In this document: positions 8,455 to 14,460 of the stretch, one piece after another | How the letters are laid out: each line of letters starts with the position of its first letter | Position numbering within the stretch: the first letter of the stretch is position 1 | Assembly (NCBI RefSeq): GCF_010645065.1 | Contig: NZ_JAADZW010000030.1 | Location: 1-36,626, forward strand | Reading direction: 5' to 3' | From: Flavobacterium fluviatile | GTDB lineage: Bacteria > Bacteroidota > Bacteroidia > Flavobacteriales > Flavobacteriaceae | DNA length: 36,626 nt | Position numbers and translations under genes: made by a program | Notes under the pieces: model-generated | Told to the model about the DNA's origin: nothing | What the model saw: only the letters and a program-made list of their open reading frames with translations | Database searches by the model: none

Positions 8455-8495
8455 TAAAAAAGACGGATAACTTTGTGTTATCCGTCTTTTTATTT
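8455..8495 (+). terminator. Intrinsic terminator of sodA
   Basis: AAAAGACGGATAAC and GTTATCCGTCTTTT arms, 5-base loop, T-rich tail, 18 bases after the stop. It may also act on leftward transcripts escaping the small-RNA terminators. Confidence 0.88.
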
Positions 8496-8521
8496 TGTGG
8501 AATTTCTCTCTTGAAAAGAAA

Positions 8522-8596
8522 ATAAAAAAGGCGGAAGTAATTCCGCCTTTTTTGCCCCAAATTACCATAATACTTAACCTACTTAATTTTATGGCA
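8522..8596 (-). ncRNA. Candidate small RNA, tandem copy A
   Basis: Predicted RNA of about 75 nt on the minus strand. It opens with a hairpin (CCATAA ... TTATGG) whose loop carries AAGTAGGTTAAG. A single-stranded linker ATTTGGGGC follows, then a terminator hairpin AAAAAAGGCGGAA/TTCCGCCTTTTTT. It has its own promoter (8600-8607 and 8628-8631). A second copy lies 174 bp away with the same core but a different terminator stem sequence. No reading frame is apparent. It could belong to a known flavobacterial RNA family such as Flavo-1; I cannot check the consensus. Evidence: duplicated architecture, promoter match and compensating changes in the stems. Confidence 0.72.
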
Positions 8597-8599
8597 ATT

Positions 8600-8631
8600 C
8601 AAATATATTATACAATATTGTTTACATCAAA
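8600..8631 (-). promoter_or_regulatory. Promoter of small RNA copy A
   Basis: On the minus strand: -33 box TTTG at 8628-8631, exactly 20 bases, then -7 box TATATTTG at 8600-8607. A full match to the Bacteroidota consensus, with predicted initiation near 8595. Confidence 0.78.
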
Positions 8632-8638
8632 TATTTCT

Positions 8639-8668
8639 GATTAAATGCAATAATATCCGATTAAATGA
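8639..8668 (-). promoter_or_regulatory. Twin 10-bp upstream sites, copy A
   Basis: GATTAAATGC at 8639-8648 and GATTAAATGA at 8659-8668 are direct repeats with a 20-bp period. They lie 7 bases upstream of the -33 box. The same arrangement occurs upstream of copy B, so this is a probable activator-binding site with both half sites on one DNA face. Confidence 0.6.
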
Positions 8669-8695
8669 TTTCTTTCTGAATTTAAACTTTACCGA

Positions 8696-8770
8696 AATAA
8701 AAAAGGTGAGATTTCTCCCACCTTTTTTGCCCCAAATCTACCATAAACTTAACCTACTAATGTTATGGTG
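8696..8770 (-). ncRNA. Candidate small RNA, tandem copy B
   Basis: Same organisation as copy A. The 5' hairpin has 7-bp arms ACCATAA/TTATGGT around a loop with TTAGTAGGTTAAG. The conserved linker ATTTGGGGC follows, and then a terminator hairpin AAAAAAGGTGGGAG/TCTCACCTTTTTT. The terminator stem differs in sequence from copy A but keeps pairing, which argues that structure is under selection. Its promoter is at 8774-8805. It starts about 90 bp past the purF stop. With no terminator in between, its hairpin probably also ends purF read-through. Confidence 0.72.
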
Positions 8771-8773
8771 CTT

Positions 8774-8805
8774 CAAAGATAGGTCAGTATTACAGTTTTG
8801 CCAAA
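8774..8805 (-). promoter_or_regulatory. Promoter of small RNA copy B
   Basis: On the minus strand: TTTG at 8802-8805, 20 bases, TATCTTTG at 8774-8781. The spacing is identical to copy A although the spacer sequence itself is not conserved. Confidence 0.78.
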
Positions 8806-8812
8806 AATATAG

Positions 8813-8842
8813 GATGAAATGCAAAAAAATCCGATGAAATGC
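8813..8842 (-). promoter_or_regulatory. Twin 10-bp upstream sites, copy B
   Basis: GATGAAATGC occurs identically at 8813-8822 and 8833-8842, a 20-bp period, again 7 bases upstream of the -33 box. The bases between the half sites (around TCCGAT) are also shared with copy A. Confidence 0.6.
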
Positions 8843-8859
8843 ATTTTTTAACTTTTTTT

Positions 8860-10758
8860 TTAGTATGCTCTTGCGTTTTTTCCTTCATAAAAATTTATAA
8901 ATGCTCTGTTGACAACACGATTTCCGCCTGGTGTTGGGTAGTCTCCGGTGAAGTACCAGTCGCCAAGATTTTTCGGACAGGCAGTATGCAGATCTTCTAC
9001 TTTTTGGAAGATAATTTTTACTTCGGCATTGATTTCAGGAGAACTTAACATATCAGCAATTCTGTCAGAAATTTCTTCAGGAGTGAATTGGTCATAAACT
9101 GCTGTTACATAATTTACAACGTCAGTATCTGCATAATTTTCCTGAGCTTTGCATTTTGCATAGACTTCATCAACAATATGATATAAATTTCTTTCCTTAA
9201 GTAAATCTAAAGCAGCTCTGAAAGCTACAAGACCTTCTAATTTTGCCATATCTATTCCGTAACAATCCGGGTAACGAATTTGCGGAGCTGAAGAAACAAT
9301 TACAATACGCTTTGGTTTCAGGCGATCCATCATTTTAATGATACTCATTTTTAATGTCGTACCCCGAACAATACTGTCGTCAATAATTACGAGATTATCT
9401 TCCGGCTTAATTACTCCGTAGGTGACATCGTAAACGTGGGCTACTAGATCATCACGGCTGCTGTCTTCTGTAATAAAAGTTCTTAGTTTTGCATCTTTGA
9501 TGGCAACTTTTTCTGTTCGTATTTTTACAGCCAGTAATTCCTGAAGTGTTTCAGCGGTTAATGTATTTCTGTTTTCTAAAATATAATTGTTTTTTCTCTG
9601 ATTTAAGAAATCCTGAGCGGCTTCGACTAAGCCATAAAAAGAGGTTTCTGCCGTATTTGGAATATAAGAGAAAACGGTGTTGTCTGTATCGCTGTCGATT
9701 GATTCAAGGACAGCCGGTAAAATTAATTTTCCCAGATTTTTACGTTCCTGGTAAATTTCGGCATCACTTCCTCTTGAAAAGTAGATTCTTTCAAAAGAAC
9801 ACGCCTTTTTAACGGTTGGTTCCAGAATTTGATTCATAGTAACCTTTCCGCTTTTCTTTATAATCAATGCATTGCCCGGTTCAATTTCCTGAACACTTTC
9901 AAAAGGGACATTAAATACAGTCTGAATAACAGGCCTTTCTGAAGCTACAACAACAACTTCGTCATCCTGATAGAAATAGGCCGGACGAATACCCGCCGGA
10001 TCTCTAAATACAAATGCATCACCATGACCTAATAATCCGGCCATTGCATAACCTCCGTCTAAATTTTTAGCCGAACGAGCTAAGATTTTAGCGATATCAA
10101 GGCGCTCTGCAATCACCGGCGATGCTTCTCTTTTAGAGTAGCCTTCTGCTTTACAGTCCTGATACAATTGCATTACTTCCTTATCCAAAAAGTGACCTAT
10201 TTTTTCCATTACAGTAACGGTATCGGCCATTTCTTTTGGATGTTGCCCCAGTTCTACCAGATTTTGGAAAAGCTCTTTAACATTGGTCATATTAAAGTTT
10301 CCTGCCAAAATCAGATTACGGTGCATCCAGTTGCTCTGACGTAAAAAGGGGTGAACGCTTTCTATGCTGTTTTTTCCGAAGGTTCCGTAACGAACATGTC
10401 CTAAAAACAATTCTCCAACATACGGAATACTTGTTTTTAATTCTTTGATATCATCAGCAAGATCAGGATTTGCTTTCAGTTCCTCACTGATACGCTCATT
10501 GATCTGCTTGAAAACATCCTGAATAGGCTGTGAATGGTTTGAACGAACCCTGCTGATATAACGTTCTCCAGGTTCTACATCTAATTTGATGCTTGCAAAA
10601 CCGGCACCATCCTGACCACGATTGTGCTGTTTTTCCATCATTAAATACATCTTCTGAATTCCGTAAAATGCAGTTCCGTATTTTTCTTTATAATATTCAA
10701 GCGGTTTAAGAAGTCTGACTAAGGCTATACCACATTCGTGTTTTAAAGCGTCGCTCAT
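8860..10758 (-). CDS. purF: Amidophosphoribosyltransferase
   Basis: First committed step of de novo purine synthesis: PRPP plus glutamine gives phosphoribosylamine. MSDALKHE looks like a short propeptide. C9 in HECGIALVR would become the N-terminal nucleophile of the class II glutaminase domain. Within that domain are HNRGQDGAG and GHVRYGTFG. The phosphoribosyltransferase domain contains YFSRGSDAEIYQERK and the PRPP loop LVIIDDSIVRGTTLK, followed by SSAPQIRYPDCYGIDMA. At 632 aa it is well above the ~470-505 aa of B. subtilis or E. coli PurF. The extra length lies in insertions and a C-terminal segment ending near NRAFINFYEG. The catalytic motifs look intact. The gene follows the PfkB-family kinase gene on the same strand. 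Confidence 0.95.
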   Translation of the reverse strand: MSDALKHECGIALVRLLKPLEYYKEKYGTAFYGIQKMYLMMEKQHNRGQDGAGFASIKLDVEPGERYISRVRSNHSQPIQDVFKQINERISEELKANPDLADDIKELKTSIPYVGELFLGHVRYGTFGKNSIESVHPFLRQSNWMHRNLILAGNFNMTNVKELFQNLVELGQHPKEMADTVTVMEKIGHFLDKEVMQLYQDCKAEGYSKREASPVIAERLDIAKILARSAKNLDGGYAMAGLLGHGDAFVFRDPAGIRPAYFYQDDEVVVVASERPVIQTVFNVPFESVQEIEPGNALIIKKSGKVTMNQILEPTVKKACSFERIYFSRGSDAEIYQERKNLGKLILPAVLESIDSDTDNTVFSYIPNTAETSFYGLVEAAQDFLNQRKNNYILENRNTLTAETLQELLAVKIRTEKVAIKDAKLRTFITEDSSRDDLVAHVYDVTYGVIKPEDNLVIIDDSIVRGTTLKMSIIKMMDRLKPKRIVIVSSAPQIRYPDCYGIDMAKLEGLVAFRAALDLLKERNLYHIVDEVYAKCKAQENYADTDVVNYVTAVYDQFTPEEISDRIADMLSSPEINAEVKIIFQKVEDLHTACPKNLGDWYFTGDYPTPGGNRVVNRAFINFYEGKNARAY

Positions 10759-10801
10759 TGTGTTCTGTATTTGTGTTGTTGTAAGTTGTGTGTATTAACG
10801 T

Positions 10802-10829
10802 AATAAAAAAGCCCCGTTTTATCGAGGCT
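10802..10829 (-). terminator. Terminator of the PfkB-family kinase gene
   Basis: On the minus strand AGCCTCG, a 6-base loop, CGGGGCT, then TTTTTT. It lies 9 bases past the kinase stop and upstream of purF, separating the two genes. Confidence 0.8.
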
Positions 10830-10837
10830 CTTAGGCA

Positions 10838-11761
10838 TTATATTTCTATGTCAAACTGAGTTAACGACTTAAATTGCTGTAATCGAATCGCTACTTCGGC
10901 TTTGCTTAGTGTTTCCATCCTTTCGGTTCCGAATTTCTCGACGCAGAACGAAGCTAAATTTGAACCGTAAATAATTGCGTTTTTCATGTTTCCAAACGAA
11001 ATGTTTTCACTTTGTGCAATAAATCCTGAAAATCCGCCTGCAAAAGTGTCTCCCGCTCCGGTTGGATCAAAAACTTCTTCTAATGGCAAGGCCGGTGCAA
11101 AGAATACTTCTCTGTTGTGGAATAAAAGTGCGCCGTGTTCTCCTTTTTTGATCACCACATATTTTGGTCCCATATCCTGGATTTTGGCAGCGGCTTTTAC
11201 TAATGAATATTCACCGGAAAGCTGTCTTGCTTCTTCGTCATTGATGGTAATAACATCTACACGCTTGATAACGTCCAGTAATTCCGGAAGAGCGCAGTCC
11301 ATCCAGAAGTTCATGGTGTCTAAAACCACTAATTTTGGTTTTTTCTCCATTTGATCCAAAACACTGCTTTGTACTAAAGGGTGCAGGTTTCCTAGCATTA
11401 CCACATCAGCATCTTTAAAGCTTTGAGGGACTTTTGGCTGAAAATCTGCCAACACGTTCAACTCTGTTACCAAAGTGTCTCTTGAATTCAGATCGTTGTG
11501 GTACAAACCGCTCCAGAAAAATGTTTTTCCGCCTTTTACAATTTCGATTCCGGAGATATCGATATTTTTTGACGTTAAAAGATCTAAATGTTCCTGAGGA
11601 AAATCGTCGCCAACTACAGAAACTATGGCTGATTGCAGGTTGAAAAATGAGGCTGATAAACCAATGTAAGTTGCAGCTCCGCCTAATATTTTATCTGTTT
11701 TTCCGAAAGGGGTTTCAATCGCGTCGAAAGCAACTGTTCCAACAATCAATAATTTATTCAT
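10838..11761 (-). CDS. PfkB-family carbohydrate/nucleoside kinase
   Basis: ATP-dependent ribokinase-fold kinase of 307 aa. The N-terminus LLIVGTVAFDAIETPFGKTDKILGGAA has the family glycine pair. The C-terminal signature FDPTGAGDTFAGGF (about residues 232-245) supplies the anion hole and the catalytic Asp. The substrate could be a sugar or a nucleoside. The position directly upstream of purF hints at purine or ribose metabolism but does not prove it. Transcription starts from a clear promoter at 11785-11815 and ends at the hairpin at 10802-10829, so it is probably monocistronic with limited read-through into purF. Confidence 0.85.
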   Translation of the reverse strand: MNKLLIVGTVAFDAIETPFGKTDKILGGAATYIGLSASFFNLQSAIVSVVGDDFPQEHLDLLTSKNIDISGIEIVKGGKTFFWSGLYHNDLNSRDTLVTELNVLADFQPKVPQSFKDADVVMLGNLHPLVQSSVLDQMEKKPKLVVLDTMNFWMDCALPELLDVIKRVDVITINDEEARQLSGEYSLVKAAAKIQDMGPKYVVIKKGEHGALLFHNREVFFAPALPLEEVFDPTGAGDTFAGGFSGFIAQSENISFGNMKNAIIYGSNLASFCVEKFGTERMETLSKAEVAIRLQQFKSLTQFDIEI

Positions 11762-11784
11762 TTTATGAATTTCGAATTAAGGTG

Positions 11785-11815
11785 CAAAGATACTTTATAT
11801 GTTACAATATTGCAA
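11785..11815 (-). promoter_or_regulatory. Promoter of the PfkB-family kinase
   Basis: On the minus strand TTG at 11813-11815, 20 bases, TATCTTTG at 11785-11792, about 24 bases before the ATG. Excellent match to the Bacteroidota consensus. Confidence 0.75.
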
Positions 11816-11966
11816 CGGTTTGCAATCTCAAAATTTTCATAAAATAATGGCAACGATTTTGAAGTAAAACTGTTGTAAATGAATTGTTTAAAATTGTTTT
11901 TCGGAGAAGCTTATAATAGGTTACCCGGATTTAAAATGCAATTTATATTTTGCGAAAAGTTATTTT

Positions 11967-12308
11967 TTATCGCAGTTTTTTGAATGAGGATGGTTTTCTT
12001 TTTCCGCTTACAATACCAAGAATAGTAATGTGGTAATTTTTAACTTTAAAAACTATTAACTAAGTTTTATAAGTTGCTTCTCTATAGATTTTAGATTTAG
12101 TTGGGATATTTTCACATTGGGAATAAATCAAAGGGTTTTCAACGATTTTGTTCATCGTTTTGTTTATTCCATTACCAGTTTTAATTGCGTTTAAAGGTTG
12201 TTGTTTTTCAAAAGCAATATAGTCAACGATTTCTTCTAAGTTTTGGAAATAATTCTCAGAAATATCTAAGGTATATTGTTTTGAATCTTCAACTTTTTTT
12301 CTTCCCAT
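11967..12308 (-). pseudogene. RelE/ParE-type toxin gene interrupted by an amber codon
   Basis: The frame from ATG 12308 runs 82 codons and stops at TAG (12060-12062). The same frame then continues for another 30 codons to a TAA at 11967-11969. The upstream part has the family pattern NLEEIVDYIAFE ... NPLIYSQCENIPTKSKIYREA. The downstream part (LIVFKVKNYHITILGIVSGK and on to KKLR) is the expected C-terminal beta-strand and basic tail. The TAG sits after YREATYKT, where relatives usually have tryptophan, so a single TGG-to-TAG change explains it. The 82-aa product would lack the catalytic strand. It overlaps the antitoxin gene by 43 bp in another frame. A sequencing error or suppression is possible. 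Confidence 0.75.
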
Positions 12309-12520
12309 TTCTCATTAAATTTTTCTAAAGACATTGTCGGGGATTTTTCTGCATTTTTAATCCATTTTACGAAGTCTTCTTTGGATAAATTACTTTCAAT
12401 TTGATCGGTTTCATTATCAAAATCAATTGATACTTTTAATGATTTTCCAATATATTTTTTTGGAATTTCAAAAGAAAGATTAACAATTTTATCATTAGGA
12501 GTAATGGTTTTTTGTATCAT
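12266..12520 (-). CDS. Antitoxin-like partner of the RelE/ParE toxin
   Basis: Small protein of 84 aa, taken from ATG 12520. An in-frame TTG at 12547 lies inside the -7 box (12545-12552), so it cannot be the start. The N-terminal half (IVNLSFEIPKKYIGKSLKVS) forms beta strands like those of antitoxins that bind operator DNA. The C-terminal half (KSPTMSLEKFNEKWEEKK) is a charged helix of the type that wraps the toxin. It overlaps the downstream toxin frame by 43 bp, the usual antitoxin-first operon. With the toxin broken it may be an orphan. The role is assigned from context and fold pattern; the sequence family is not recognised with certainty. Confidence 0.65.
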   Translation of the reverse strand: MIQKTITPNDKIVNLSFEIPKKYIGKSLKVSIDFDNETDQIESNLSKEDFVKWIKNAEKSPTMSLEKFNEKWEEKKLKIQNNIP

Positions 12521-12544
12521 TTTTTTTAATTTAATGAACTGATA

Positions 12545-12552
12545 CAAAGTTA
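12545..12552 (-). promoter_or_regulatory. -7 box (TAACTTTG) of the toxin-antitoxin operon
   Basis: TAACTTTG on the minus strand, 24 bases before the antitoxin ATG at 12520. A TTTG lies only 15 bases upstream of it, shorter than ideal spacing. Confidence 0.5.
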
Positions 12553-12715
12553 CAATAAAAATAGATTCAAATCGGATATATAAAAATTATAGTTGATACT
12601 TCTTATAAAAATAATTCTTCAAAACCCCTACCAGAACCAGAAGTTGGTCTATTAATCGGATTTGGAACAGCAAAGGACTTTAGATAAGAGCAGCAAAAGA
12701 TTTTTAAGTTAGTGT

Positions 12716-12750
12716 AAAAACGTATGGGGATTAAATTTCCGACACGTTTT
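12716..12750 (-). terminator. Possible terminator of rnhA
   Basis: ACGTGTCGG and CCCCATACGT arms form an imperfect hairpin with T runs on both sides, a few bases past the rnhA stop. It could act in both directions. Weaker than the other terminators here. Confidence 0.45.
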
Positions 12751-12755
12751 TTTAT

Positions 12756-13235
12756 TTATATCAGTTTAGAATCGGCTGTTTCATAGAAAGAATCCACAGA
12801 AAGTTTAGGCTGCATCGATGCCATAACAGCCAGTTGATCACAGCGTTCGTTTTGCGGATGGTTATTATGGCCTTTAATCCATTTAAAATTGACCTGATGT
12901 TTGCGATAAACAATTAAAAACCGTTTCCAGAGATCGGCATTTTTTCTTCCGGAAAAGCCTTTTTTCTCCCAGCCTAAAACCCATTTTTTTTCAACAGAAT
13001 CTACAACATATTTAGAATCTGAAATAACTAAAACCTTCATATTAGGTTTTTTTAATTTCTCCAGACCAACAATTACTGCTAAAAGTTCCATTCTGTTATT
13101 AGTTGTTAGGCGGAAACCTTCATAGAATTCTTTTTTATGCGGAGTACCCACCAATTCCATCACGACCCCGTAGCCGCCATTACCCGGATTTCCTTTTGCA
13201 GCACCGTCTGTATATATATGTACTTCGTGACTCAT
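12756..13235 (-). CDS. rnhA: Ribonuclease HI
   Basis: Degrades the RNA strand of RNA-DNA hybrids (R-loops, replication primers) in the cytoplasm. It has 159 aa, the E. coli-like length. The four acidic catalytic residues are visible in order: Asp in IYTDGAAKGNPGNGGYG, Glu in NRMELLAVIVGL, Asp in ISDSKYVVDSV and Asp in NERCDQLAVMA. The basic handle segment KKWVLGWEKKGFSGRKNADLW is present, as is the catalytic-loop His in WIKGHNNHPQNE. It lies 61 bp downstream of purN on the same strand, so the two may be co-transcribed. The short gap consists of TCTAA-type repetitive sequence. Confidence 0.96.
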   Translation of the reverse strand: MSHEVHIYTDGAAKGNPGNGGYGVVMELVGTPHKKEFYEGFRLTTNNRMELLAVIVGLEKLKKPNMKVLVISDSKYVVDSVEKKWVLGWEKKGFSGRKNADLWKRFLIVYRKHQVNFKWIKGHNNHPQNERCDQLAVMASMQPKLSVDSFYETADSKLI

Positions 13236-13296
13236 TTTAGACCTCTTAGATTTTAGACATTTTTAGATTAATCAGATCGTTAGATTTTCTAATGAT

Positions 13297-13869
13297 CTAA
13301 ACAATTTGTTGTTCTAAGATAGTCTGGATAATCTCCGGAAAATGTTTTTGTTCCAGTTCATGAATTTTTTCAGCAACCGTTTCAGGAGTATCTTCATCCG
13401 TTAAAGTAACATTGGCCTGAAAAATAATGGCGCCTTCATCATAATGTTCGTTTACATAATGAATTGAAATCCCGGTTTCTTTTTCCTTGTTATTCACAAT
13501 AGCTCTGTGTATGTGCATGCCGTACATTCCTTTTCCTCCATAATTAGGTAAAAGCGCCGGATGGATGTTGATTATTTTGTGAGGGTATTGCTCAATTATG
13601 TTTTCAGGGAATTTGAGTAAAAAACCAGCCAGAACAATCAAATCCGGGTCGATTTCCTGTATTTTTTGTAAGATATTATGTTCTAAAAGTTCGTTTTTTG
13701 AGAATATTTCGACTGGAATTTGATGATTTTTTGCCCTTTCAATGACTTTTGCAGTGGCATTATTTGTAAACACAGAAACAACCTTTGCGATTTGGTTTTT
13801 TTTAAAGTAGGTAATAATGTTTTCTGCGTTACTTCCTGATCCTGAGGCAAAAATGATAATTTTTTTCAT
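13297..13869 (-). CDS. purN: Phosphoribosylglycinamide formyltransferase
   Basis: Transfers a formyl group from 10-formyl-THF to GAR in purine synthesis. It has 190 aa from ATG 13869. The open frame reaches further upstream, but that part is a hydrophobic, low-quality extension, and MKKIIIFASGSGSNAENI at 13869 is the canonical start with the phosphate-binding GSGSNAENI. Catalytic Asn and His are in IINIHPALLPNYGGKGMYG, and the catalytic Asp is in HYVNEHYDEGAIIFQ. It is divergent from acpP, a conserved arrangement in flavobacteria, and precedes rnhA on the same strand. Confidence 0.95.
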   Translation of the reverse strand: MKKIIIFASGSGSNAENIITYFKKNQIAKVVSVFTNNATAKVIERAKNHQIPVEIFSKNELLEHNILQKIQEIDPDLIVLAGFLLKFPENIIEQYPHKIINIHPALLPNYGGKGMYGMHIHRAIVNNKEKETGISIHYVNEHYDEGAIIFQANVTLTDEDTPETVAEKIHELEQKHFPEIIQTILEQQIV

Positions 13870-13985
13870 AATAAAATTTATTTTGAGAATGCAAAAAACG
13901 GAATAAAAAATCAAAATAAATAGTATTGAAAGACCTTTCTTGAAATTAATTTTATAAATTAGTAACACATTTATTAACTAAATAG

Positions 13986-14014
13986 TTGTTTTAAAATAAA
14001 GTTTTTTATTTTTG
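13986..14014 (+). promoter_or_regulatory. Promoter of acpP
   Basis: TTG at 13986-13988, 18 bases, TATTTTTG at 14007-14014, giving a leader of about 25 bases before the acpP ATG. Confidence 0.65.
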
Positions 14015-14044
14015 CCAACAAATTAAATTCTAAAATTAAAGATT

Positions 14045-14281
14045 ATGTCAGACATTGCATCAAGAGTAAAAGCGATTATCGTAGACAAATTAGGTGTTGA
14101 CGAAAACGAAGTTGTAACAGAAGCAAGCTTCACTAATGATTTAGGAGCTGACTCATTAGACACTGTTGAGCTTATTATGGAATTCGAAAAAGAATTTGAT
14201 ATTCAGATTCCGGACGATCAAGCAGAAAACATTGCTACTGTTGGTCAAGCTATTTCTTATATCGAGGAAGCTAAAAAATAA
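14045..14281 (+). CDS. acpP: Acyl carrier protein of primary fatty acid synthesis
   Basis: Carries growing acyl chains on a 4'-phosphopantetheine arm. It has 78 aa, strongly acidic, with S37 of the GADSLDTVELIMEFE motif as the attachment site. It is the housekeeping ACP, since it lies directly upstream of fabF and has the consensus motif. The second ACP at 32273-32497 has the divergent DGWNSMN motif. It has its own promoter and is followed by a terminator, so acpP is probably made in excess over fabF. Confidence 0.97.
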   Translation: MSDIASRVKAIIVDKLGVDENEVVTEASFTNDLGADSLDTVELIMEFEKEFDIQIPDDQAENIATVGQAISYIEEAKK

Positions 14282-14289
14282 TAATATCA

Positions 14290-14330
14290 CACCCGATTCT
14301 GATTTACTTTAGATTCGGGTGTTATTATTT
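14290..14330 (+). terminator. Intrinsic terminator of acpP
   Basis: CACCCGATTCT and AGATTCGGGTG arms with a 10-base loop, followed by TTATTATTTT. It begins 8 bases after the acpP stop. Confidence 0.78.
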
Positions 14331-14385
14331 TAAAATTTAAATTTCGATTGATTTTCAATCCAAAAGATATATTTATATTGTAATG

Positions 14386-14435
14386 CCCATGGCTCTTAAG
14401 TAAACAATACAATTAAGAAAGCGTGGGTTTTATTT
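14386..14435 (+). promoter_or_regulatory. Hairpin in the acpP-fabF gap, possible attenuator
   Basis: CCCATG and CGTGGG pair outside a small internal loop, and TCTTAA and TTAAGA pair inside with a 13-base loop. The 3' arm runs into TTTTATTT. It sits about 25 bases before the fabF ATG (14461) and could end transcription or shape the fabF leader. Confidence 0.45.
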
Positions 14436-14460
14436 GTTTAAAGATACAAAATACATATTT

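Noticed and set aside
11434..11847. Plus-strand frames of 66-69 aa opposite the PfkB kinase
   Set aside because: No motif or conserved start; one runs through the kinase promoter.
12572..12688. Plus-strand 37-codon frame ending PEPEVGLLIGFGTAKDFR
   Set aside because: It looks protein-like but has no start codon and no recognised family; too short to call a gene or pseudogene.
13870..13968. N-terminal extension of PurN by 33 codons
   Set aside because: The extension is hydrophobic, starts with a non-ATG codon and is absent from the family; ATG 13869 gives the canonical start.
14434..14460. TTG start nine codons upstream for FabF
   Set aside because: It overlaps the 3' arm of the leader hairpin, and the family starts at MALKRVVVTG.
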